From contig DLYX01000404.1 in NCBI GenBank assembly GCA_003447545.1, positions 1 to 7,806 on the forward strand: a DNA stretch of 7,806 bases. Direction: 5' to 3'. The notes under the pieces are model-generated. The model was not told the DNA's origin, searched no databases, and saw only the letters and a program-made list of their open reading frames with translations. Position 1 is the first letter of the stretch, and each line of letters opens with the position of its first letter. This document shows positions 1 to 5,502 of the stretch, piece after piece. The translations under genes and the position numbers were made by a program. Origin of the DNA: Deltaproteobacteria bacterium (GTDB lineage: Bacteria > Desulfobacterota > Binatia > UBA12015).

Positions 1-742
1 CGGCCGTACAATTGACCAGCAGGGGATAGTTTTCTGCGCTGCAGGCCACATGGATCATGTTCTTGAAGGGCGAGCGATGGCTGGTCGCAAACGCATCATT
101 GCCGTCGACGAGAAGGGTGCCGATCTCGAGGTCATCGAAGTTTCCGGCAGACATGCGCTCGCGCATATCATCGGGCTGGAGCGCCCCGGCTAGCTGCTCG
201 CGGCTGACCGCGATCTGTTCGGGTGGTTGGTGGTCGCTGAATTCATGCGGCTCGCGTTCGCGCTCGAGGGGCGTACGGAAATCGCAGACGACCCGAATTC
301 CGAGATCGTCCAGCGTCCCCCGGTCTGCTTCGCTGAGCTCGCTCAGAGCACCGGAGCGAAAGAGCTGGCCCCAGCGAATGTTTCGCCCGTCCGCGGCCGC
401 GTATCCGCCGAGGTCACGCAGGTTCGGTTGTCCGTCGAGTCCCAAACGGCGCTCCGCGACCCAGCGGGGCGCCGTTCCATCGGTGGGGCGAAGCTGAAAG
501 TACCGACGCTGGTGGCGGGGATACCCGCGGAGGCGCTTGCCGCCGGAGGTCAGAAGGCCAGCCGAGACCCCGTCACTGGCTGCGGTGGAGGTAGGGTGCG
601 TGGCGACCAGGATCTCGCTTTCCGGCCCCTCATCCCAACGAATTTCGATTTCATCCGCTCCCCTGCGGTCGACGCGCGGCATCCCGGCGAAAGAAGGTGC
701 CTGTTCGGGATTGGGTTGCTCTTGAGTCGTGGAGTCTCTCAC
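1..742 (-). CDS. Tyrosine/serine protein phosphatase, Y_phosphatase3 type (3' end outside window)
   Basis: The minus-strand frame stays open from 742 to the left edge (247 codons). An N-terminal segment of about 100 residues, partly strand-rich, leads into NLRDLGGY (107-114), the usual entry motif of the Y_phosphatase3 (PtpB-like) family. Then come GQLFRSGALSELSEAD, the IRVVCDFRTPLERE strand and, at the very edge, LLVNCTA (241-247). In this family that is the start of the CX5R P-loop, so Cys245 is the expected nucleophile; the next base is G, consistent with the usual GKDR continuation. Family members remove phosphate from phosphotyrosine or phosphoserine, or sometimes from phosphoinositides. 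No signal peptide is visible, so it is probably cytoplasmic. The start is uncertain: GTG at 742 follows an in-frame TGA and lacks a clear Shine-Dalgarno; ATG at 682 would drop 20 poorly conserved residues. Asn precedes the nucleophile, where His is more usual. The substrate cannot be told. Confidence 0.88.
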   Translation of the reverse strand, partial: MRDSTTQEQPNPEQAPSFAGMPRVDRRGADEIEIRWDEGPESEILVATHPTSTAASDGVSAGLLTSGGKRLRGYPRHQRRYFQLRPTDGTAPRWVAERRLGLDGQPNLRDLGGYAAADGRNIRWGQLFRSGALSELSEADRGTLDDLGIRVVCDFRTPLEREREPHEFSDHQPPEQIAVSREQLAGALQPDDMRERMSAGNFDDLEIGTLLVDGNDAFATSHRSPFKNMIHVACSAENYPLLVNCTA

Positions 743-783
743 AGCCCGATAACAAGCAGATTCTCAGGATTTTCGCATACCCA

Positions 784-799
784 GCCGATAAAAATCGGC
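784..799. repeat. Perfect 6-bp inverted repeat with A4 spacer
   Basis: GCCGAT and ATCGGC flank AAAA. After an A/A mismatch on each side, CC (781-782) also faces GG (801-802), giving an 8-bp interrupted stem. It lies between the divergent phosphatase and glycosyltransferase genes, 42 bases upstream of the phosphatase GTG. It could be an operator for either gene or a leader hairpin in a phosphatase transcript. It lacks the following T-run that an intrinsic terminator needs on the plus strand. Confidence 0.45.
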
Positions 800-957
800 A
801 GGTTTAAAACAATGTTCGATGGGGGTATTGCGAGTTTCCCTCTCGTTATCTAACAAATCGGATACGAAATGGTCGGGGGGGATGAGCTGCGTTCTGCGGC
901 TCGACAATGGGGCCTCGATCCATCTTTTAAAGGTTTTTTTGGGGATCGGTTTCACAT

Positions 958-2229
958 TTGGACGCACCGCTACGCATTGGGATGCTCACGTATCGTGGGA
1001 ATCCACGTTCAGGAGGGCAGGGGATTTATATCCGATTGCTCTCCCGTGCCCTCGTGGAGCTGGGCCATCACGTCGACGTGTGGAGTGGTCAGCCTTATCC
1101 GGAGCTCCTCGACGGTGTTGCGCTGCACGAGATTCCGTCCCTCGATCTCTGGAACGATCCCGACAAGCCCCGACATGAGGCGCTTCGTCAGGTGCGGGAC
1201 TCCATCGACTTCGCCGAGTGGGCGAGCACGGTCACGGGCGGTTTCAAGGAACCGATTACCTTCTGCCGTCGGGCCGCTCGTCGCCTGACGTCCTTGGAGG
1301 GAGGGTTCCCTTACGATATTCTCCATGACAATCAGTCGCTGGGAGCGGCTCTGCTGCCCCTGCAGGCCCACGCACCGTTGGTCGCGACGATTCATCACCC
1401 CGTGACCCGGGATCGTCGGCTCGCGCTCGAAGCCAGCCGTGGCTTGAAACAGTGGTGGGGGCATTTCCGCTTCTATAATTTCCTCCCCGAGCAGATCCGC
1501 GTGGCGCGCCAGATGGAGCGGGTCATGACGGTTTCGGATTGCTCGCGGCAGGATATCGCCGCTGAATATCGGATTCCTGAAAATCGGATGCGGGTCGTTG
1601 GCAATGGCATCCATGTGGATGTCTTCCAGCCGATCGCAGGCGCGGTGCGCGTTCCCAACCGTCTGATCACCACGCTTTCTGCCGATCAGCCCCTGAAAGG
1701 CTTCCGATTTCTCGCAGAGGCTCTGGCGCTGATTCGGGAAACTCATCCGGATATGGAACTGACGGTGATCGGCGAACCCGGACAGCGAACCGGGACCGCA
1801 GATCGTATCCGCGAGCTGGGGCTCGACGGTGCGATCGAGTTCACCGGTCGTGTGGAAGACCATGAAATTGCAGAGCGCTACTCCCGGGCGACTCTGGCCG
1901 TTGTGCCTTCTCTCTACGAAGGCTTCGGTTTCCCGGCCGGTGAAGCCATGGCCTGCGAAGTCCCCCTGGTTTCCACCCGAGGTGGCGCGCTGCCTGAGGT
2001 TGTCGGCGAAGATGGTCAATGCGGTGTTCTCGCGGAACCCGGTGATGCCGCCGATCTGGCGCGCGCGATTCGCGAAGTGCTCAGCATGACCGAGGAGAGG
2101 CGCGCAACGATGGGCGCGGCCGGCCGCCGCCGTGTTCTGGAGAACTTCACCTGGCGCCGGGCCGCCGAACGAACCGTGGATGTCTATCGCGAAGCGATGG
2201 CTTTGCGAGAGGAGCGAGCCGCATGTTGA
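958..2229 (+). CDS. Family 4 (GT-B fold) glycosyltransferase
   Basis: This 423-residue protein has the full length and order of a retaining GT4 enzyme, which moves a sugar from a nucleotide donor to an acceptor in the cytoplasm or at the inner face of the membrane. The first strand is RIGMLTY (6-12). The GGQGIYI turn (19-25) begins the acceptor-side domain, and HHPVTRDR starts at about 146. The donor-side domain carries the usual basic residue (K247 in PLKGF) and the E-x7-E signature EGFGFPAGE (E321, E329), followed by GALPEVVG. TTG at 958 is the only start that keeps the first strand: an in-frame TAA lies at 928-930 and the next ATG (982) would remove it. GGGGA at 941-945 is a weak, rather distant ribosome site. 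It is first in a three-gene operon and overlaps the next gene by 7 bases. HHPVTRDR resembles GT4 proteins found next to toroid and methyltransferase genes in actinobacteria (from memory). Sugar and acceptor are unknown. Confidence 0.93.
   Translation: MDAPLRIGMLTYRGNPRSGGQGIYIRLLSRALVELGHHVDVWSGQPYPELLDGVALHEIPSLDLWNDPDKPRHEALRQVRDSIDFAEWASTVTGGFKEPITFCRRAARRLTSLEGGFPYDILHDNQSLGAALLPLQAHAPLVATIHHPVTRDRRLALEASRGLKQWWGHFRFYNFLPEQIRVARQMERVMTVSDCSRQDIAAEYRIPENRMRVVGNGIHVDVFQPIAGAVRVPNRLITTLSADQPLKGFRFLAEALALIRETHPDMELTVIGEPGQRTGTADRIRELGLDGAIEFTGRVEDHEIAERYSRATLAVVPSLYEGFGFPAGEAMACEVPLVSTRGGALPEVVGEDGQCGVLAEPGDAADLARAIREVLSMTEERRATMGAAGRRRVLENFTWRRAAERTVDVYREAMALREERAAC
2207..2214 (+). promoter_or_regulatory. 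Ribosome binding site for the methyltransferase
   Basis: GAGAGGAG lies inside the end of the glycosyltransferase gene, 8 bases before ATG 2223. It is a near-consensus Shine-Dalgarno, fixes that start, and allows translation independent of, or coupled to, the upstream gene. Confidence 0.75.
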
Positions 2230-2957
2230 CCATCGAGCTCGACCGGCTGGCGTTGAAGCCGGGTGCGAAGATATTGGATGTGGGCTGTGGCGAGGGACGC
2301 CATGTCCAACATACGCTTCGGTATCCGGGAGTGACGGCTGTCGGTCTCGATCTGGGAGAGCAGGAAGTCCGTGTCACCAGCCAGCGGTTGGATGAGATGC
2401 GATCGATCGATTTCGAGATGGGCGGCGCCGTTGAGGATCCGGGCCCCGCGGCCTCGATTCGCGGCAGCAGCTACGACCTGCCCTTTGCCGATGGCGAATT
2501 CGATTGCGTGATTATCTCGGAGGTAATGGAGCACCTCGAGGAAGACGAACGTGCGCTCGCCGAGGTCTCCCGGGTTCTTCGTCCCGGTGGAACGCTGGCG
2601 GTATCCGTCCCCCGCGAGGGGCCGGAAGCGGTTTGCTGGGCGCTTTCGGACGAATACCCGGCCCCCAAGAGTGTGGGAGGCCATGTTCGGATTTATCGCG
2701 ATCAGGAACTTCCCCAGATGCTGGAACGAAATGGCTACCACATCGAGGCAACGCATTATGCGCATGCACTCCATGCGCCCTACTGGTGGTTGAAGTGCTT
2801 CTTCGGTTTGGAGAACGAGGCCGCTTGGCCGGTCCGAGTTTACCATCGCTTGTTGGTCTGGGACATGATGGAAAAACCGTGGTTGACGCAATTTACAGAG
2901 AAACTTTTGAACCCGCTGATCGGCAAGAGCGTGGTTTTTTACGCAATTAAGGGATGA
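2223..2957 (+). CDS. Class I SAM-dependent methyltransferase (Methyltransf_11 type)
   Basis: The 244-residue protein has the Rossmann-type methyltransferase motifs in order. Motif I is ILDVGCGEGRH (17-27), which binds S-adenosylmethionine. Acidic D43 ends strand 2 (AVGLDLG). DLPFADGEFDCVIISEVMEHL (85-105) covers the adenine-side loop and strand 4, and VLRPGGTLAVSVP (118-130) covers strand 5. The C-terminal part, with YAHALHAPYWWLKCFFGL and RVYHRLLVWDMM, is aromatic-rich and probably shapes the acceptor site or touches a membrane or lipid; that is inference. It overlaps the glycosyltransferase by 7 bases and the toroid gene by an ATGA junction, so all three are very likely co-translated. The methyl acceptor is unknown; a sugar hydroxyl or carboxyl on the glycosyltransferase product would fit the context. 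Confidence 0.92.
   Translation: MLTIELDRLALKPGAKILDVGCGEGRHVQHTLRYPGVTAVGLDLGEQEVRVTSQRLDEMRSIDFEMGGAVEDPGPAASIRGSSYDLPFADGEFDCVIISEVMEHLEEDERALAEVSRVLRPGGTLAVSVPREGPEAVCWALSDEYPAPKSVGGHVRIYRDQELPQMLERNGYHIEATHYAHALHAPYWWLKCFFGLENEAAWPVRVYHRLLVWDMMEKPWLTQFTEKLLNPLIGKSVVFYAIKG
2949..2953 (+). promoter_or_regulatory. Ribosome binding site bearing on the toroid gene start
   Basis: AAGGG abuts ATG 2954, far too close to serve it, but stands 9 bases before the in-frame ATG 2963. On spacing alone the later ATG is the better start, which would shorten the toroid protein by three residues (MNR). Confidence 0.4.
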
Positions 2958-4102
2958 ATCGAATGACGGGAAGTGGCGGGCGGAATCCCATTGGGGAAGA
3001 GCATTTCAAGGTAACGGCGGCATGGATTGCCTCCATGCAGGAACCCGACGGGATGATCCCTTGGGCCGCAGGCGGCAAGATGGATCCCTGGGATCATATC
3101 CATGCAGCCATGGGGCTGGCACTGGCCGGTTATACGGAGCAAGCGAGGCACGCCTTACGATTCTCGGCCCAAACGCAGGAATCAGATGGCGCCTGGCCCG
3201 CAGAGTTGCGCGGCCGGGAGGTCGTGGACCCGACGCGACAAACGAACCATGCAGCCTACATCGCCGCCGGGGTCTGGTACCTGCATCTGGCGGCACCCGA
3301 CCGCGAGTTTCTCGAGGAAATGTGGCCGTGTGTCGAGCGCGCCATCGATTTTGTCGCCAAGCACCAACTCCCGTGTGGGGGTTTCTCCTGGGCGGTGACA
3401 GCCGAGGGGAAGTTCTGGGATGCCCCCTTGCTCACCGGTTCGTCCTCGATTCATGGAAGTCTCGTTTGCGCGATGCGAATCGCGAAAGCCCTCGGTTACG
3501 ACAAGTCGGATTGGCAGAGCGCTCTGGAGCGACTGGCCTTTGTCCTGCGCCATAACGTCGAGCGTTTTGAAGATACGGATTTGCCCGAGGAGGTCGGTCG
3601 TTTTTCCATGGATTGGTATTACCCTGTGCTCGGCGGTGCCCTGCGGGGTTCCGAGGGCCGTGACCGATTGCTCGAAGTCGATACCACGGAAGGCTTCGTC
3701 GAAGAGGGCGTCGGAATCCGCTGCGTTGTGGATCGCCCCTGGTACACCGTTGCCGAGACCTGCGAATTGGTGCTGGCGTTGGACGCGGTTGGCTTGACGA
3801 GTCGCGCGCGGCAGATGTTGTCGTGGGTGCACCCGCTTCGCACGGCGGATGGTGGCTATTGGACTGGAGTCACTCATCCGGAACGAGAACTTTATCCTGA
3901 CGGGGAAGAGACACCCTGGACGGCAGCAACCGTCTTGATGGCCGCGGATGCGATTGAAGGTGTATCCGCAACTGCGGGGTTCTTCCGGAGTCTGGCTGGC
4001 GAGGAGTTTGAGGTTGCCGAGAAGCGCGAGGTCGCGGTGGCCGCCTCGGCTTCGTCGTCGAAGCATCAGGACAAGGAATTGGCGGCGACGGCCGCTGATT
4101 GA
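2954..4102 (+). CDS. Alpha/alpha-toroid protein, 'prenyltransferase'-like, function unknown
   Basis: The protein is 382 residues, helix-rich, with recurring turn motifs: QEPDGMIPW (29-37), QESDGAW (75-81), QLPCGGFSW (138-146) and TADGGYWTG (297-305). This Q..DG..W spacing recalls the terpenoid-cyclase/prenyltransferase toroid, and EEMWPCVERAIDFV (121-134) also resembles six-hairpin glycosidases. Other blocks are DPWDH (44-48), NHAAYIAAGVWY (98-109), MDWYYPVLGG (219-228) and GIRCVVDRPWYTVAETCE (254-271). From memory, these match actinobacterial proteins annotated 'prenyltransferase', which lie beside GT4 and methyltransferase genes and have no shown activity. The DxDD acid motif of squalene-hopene cyclase is absent, and I see no signal peptide. 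The last 40 or so residues are charged and low-complexity, probably disordered. ATG 2954 overlaps the upstream stop (ATGA); ATG 2963 has the better-spaced ribosome site. A glycan- or lipid-processing role is inferred from neighbours only. Confidence 0.85.
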   Translation: MNRMTGSGGRNPIGEEHFKVTAAWIASMQEPDGMIPWAAGGKMDPWDHIHAAMGLALAGYTEQARHALRFSAQTQESDGAWPAELRGREVVDPTRQTNHAAYIAAGVWYLHLAAPDREFLEEMWPCVERAIDFVAKHQLPCGGFSWAVTAEGKFWDAPLLTGSSSIHGSLVCAMRIAKALGYDKSDWQSALERLAFVLRHNVERFEDTDLPEEVGRFSMDWYYPVLGGALRGSEGRDRLLEVDTTEGFVEEGVGIRCVVDRPWYTVAETCELVLALDAVGLTSRARQMLSWVHPLRTADGGYWTGVTHPERELYPDGEETPWTAATVLMAADAIEGVSATAGFFRSLAGEEFEVAEKREVAVAASASSSKHQDKELAATAAD

Positions 4103-4139
4103 AATCGGGGGTCGGGGCGCCTGCGGAACCGGGAAAGGT

Positions 4140-4775
4140 TCAGCGGCGTCGCAGTGCGCCGAGGGTGCCGGTGGTTTCCAGCGGCTCGAAAAGTTCCGAG
4201 GCGGCGGCTTGCCGATAGATCGTGATGGGAGCCTGGCCTCCGGTCTCGGGGTCCGGGAAAAGATCGTGGATGGCGAGAATTCCACCCGGGGCGACCTTGC
4301 CGGCCCAGGTGCAGTAGTCCGCCTGAGCCGCTTCCATGCTGTGGCCGCCATCGATGAAGACCATGCCCAGCGGAGCGCTTACGAGTTTTGCGGCCGCGAG
4401 GCTGCCGGCAACGGCGATGACGGTGGCGTCTTCGAGGCCTGCTGCATGCAGGTTATGCCGCAGGTGGGGTAGGCTGTCGACCTTGCCGATCGCCCCGTCG
4501 AGCAAGTCGGGGTCGTGGTATCCCTCGCCCGGTTGGTGCTCCTCCGAGCCACGGTGGTGGTCGACACAGACCAGCAGTCCGTCGGCGGCCTTCACGCCGG
4601 AACCGAGGTAGATCGAGGATTTGCCGCAGTAGCTCCCGATCTCGACGACCGGTCCGAGGTGGGCGTGGTCGCGTGCGAGCGAGAAGAGGCGAAGACCCTC
4701 GGCAGGGTCGAGGAATCCTTTTGCTTGTTCGGCAATGGCGCAGGCTTCCTTGGGCATTTGGGCGTTCATGGTCAT
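4140..4775 (-). CDS. Class I SAM-dependent methyltransferase (Methyltransf_24 type)
   Basis: The 211-residue protein has VVEIGSYCGKSSIYL (43-57) as SAM-binding motif I. VCVDHHRGSEEHQPG (69-83) follows at strand 2. FIDGGHS (140-146) and APGGILAIHDLFPDP (162-176) are the paired acidic/His motifs typical of Methyltransf_24, and can place a metal or substrate beside SAM. It is unrelated to the methyltransferase at 2223 beyond the common fold, so two different positions or substrates are likely. Start ATG 4775 is set by GAGGAA six bases upstream; ATG 4769 is a weaker alternative. It is last in the minus-strand operon, 10 bases after the acyltransferase stop, and converges on the toroid gene across 37 bases. 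From memory, its close relatives (DHH.GSEEHQPG, DGGH) sit in the same cluster as the toroid protein in actinobacteria, so it probably works with the facing operon. Confidence 0.9.
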   Translation of the reverse strand: MTMNAQMPKEACAIAEQAKGFLDPAEGLRLFSLARDHAHLGPVVEIGSYCGKSSIYLGSGVKAADGLLVCVDHHRGSEEHQPGEGYHDPDLLDGAIGKVDSLPHLRHNLHAAGLEDATVIAVAGSLAAAKLVSAPLGMVFIDGGHSMEAAQADYCTWAGKVAPGGILAIHDLFPDPETGGQAPITIYRQAAASELFEPLETTGTLGALRRR

Positions 4776-4781
4776 GGCAAA

Positions 4782-4787
4782 TTCCTC
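4782..4787 (-). promoter_or_regulatory. Ribosome binding site of the Methyltransf_24 gene, fused to the upstream stop
   Basis: GAGGAA, read on the minus strand, lies six bases before ATG 4775. Its first two bases are the last two of the acyltransferase TGA (4788-4786). A ribosome ending the acyltransferase therefore stops on this site, which suggests translational coupling. Confidence 0.7.
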
Positions 4788-5502
4788 AATCGCGCGGCGA
4801 GGGCGAGATCAGCGAGCGTATCCAATCCAGCCATCGGTTGGGCCCGAGAAAGCGCCGTTCCATATCTTCCTCCAGCTCTTCGTAGGGTTTTTTCGACTGG
4901 AACATGTCGCGTCGAGTCGAGTAGCGAGCGTTGGGGTCCAACTGCCGGATCGGTTTCGCGGGAACGCCGCCGACAATCGTGTCGGGCGGCACGTCCGAGG
5001 TGACCACGGCACCAGCGGCCACAATGCTGTTATCACCGATCCGCACGCCTTTGAGAACGGTGGCTCGATCGCTGATCCAGACATTATTGCCAATCTCGAC
5101 CGGCGCCATCTCGCCTGGCGGATAGATTCGCTCGTAGATGCCATGCCAGTCGGCATCCGTGATGTAGACATTTTCCGCGATCACGCAGGAGTCGCCGATT
5201 TTGACAGAGGTCGCACTTTTGATGCGCACGCCCGGGGAGAGCGCGACATAACTGCCGATTTCAATGCGCCCCTCGGTCTCGGGCCAGGTGACCAGTCGGA
5301 TCCGGCCGTCCTTGGTCGCCATGGCGTGAAAGTGATCGCCAACAGAAACCCGCGGCCCGACGATCTCGAAGCAGGTGGGTTTTCGAAAGTCCGCACCGGG
5401 ACCGATGGACTCAAATTGTGGGTGGAGGAATCGCTTCGCGTACCAATCGCTGTAGGCACCCAGAAGGCGCACCAGAGTATATGGGCGGTTATCTTGACGC
5501 AT
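4786..5502 (-). CDS. Left-handed beta-helix (hexapeptide repeat) O-acyltransferase
   Basis: From ATG 5502 this is 238 residues. A short helical N-terminus (RPYTLVRLLGAYSDWYAKRF, 6-25) leads into hexapeptide turns: IEIGSYVALSPGVRI (80-94), VKIGDSCVIAENVYI (100-114), VEIGNNVWISDRATV (135-149) and VRIGDNSIVAAGAVV (153-167). It closes with GGVPAKPIRQLD (178-189), the usual end of maltose/galactoside O-acetyltransferase-like enzymes. DADWHGIYER (116-125) holds H120, in the place of the catalytic base that activates the acceptor hydroxyl with acetyl-CoA as donor. The open frame reaches back to 5628, but those 42 residues lie opposite TPR coding sequence and look unlike the family, whereas R-P-Y-x-L-x-R-L fits the N-terminus I remember for relatives. 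From 5502 the gene overlaps the TPR gene by 14 bases. No good Shine-Dalgarno is seen, so coupling is likely. It probably acetylates a sugar; the substrate is unknown. Confidence 0.9.
   Translation of the reverse strand: MRQDNRPYTLVRLLGAYSDWYAKRFLHPQFESIGPGADFRKPTCFEIVGPRVSVGDHFHAMATKDGRIRLVTWPETEGRIEIGSYVALSPGVRIKSATSVKIGDSCVIAENVYITDADWHGIYERIYPPGEMAPVEIGNNVWISDRATVLKGVRIGDNSIVAAGAVVTSDVPPDTIVGGVPAKPIRQLDPNARYSTRRDMFQSKKPYEELEEDMERRFLGPNRWLDWIRSLISPSPRD

Noticed and set aside
828..856. Possible sigma-70 promoter TTGCGA, 17 bases, TAACAA before the glycosyltransferase
   Set aside because: Only 4 of 6 and 3 of 6 consensus matches; common by chance, although position and spacing are reasonable.
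869..957. G7 run (875-881) and T7G4 run (934-944) as a phase-variation tract for the glycosyltransferase
   Set aside because: The tracts lie upstream of the start, and length changes there would not shift a reading frame; seven bases is also short for slippage.
764..967. 67-codon minus-strand frame in the spacer upstream of the glycosyltransferase (GTG start)
   Set aside because: It overlaps the glycosyltransferase start, covers the hairpin, and has no recognisable features.
1009..2019. 336-codon open frame on the minus strand opposite the glycosyltransferase
   Set aside because: Its translation has no family features, while the plus strand carries all GT4 motifs; long antisense frames are expected in GC-rich genes.
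4126..4141. GAACC/GGTTC hairpin between the converging operons as a terminator
   Set aside because: Only 5 bp, with no T-run on either strand, and it reaches into the Methyltransf_24 stop codon.
3182..4351. 389-codon open frame on the minus strand opposite the toroid gene, running into the Methyltransf_24 gene
   Set aside because: It overlaps two motif-bearing genes and shows no recognisable motif or ribosome site.
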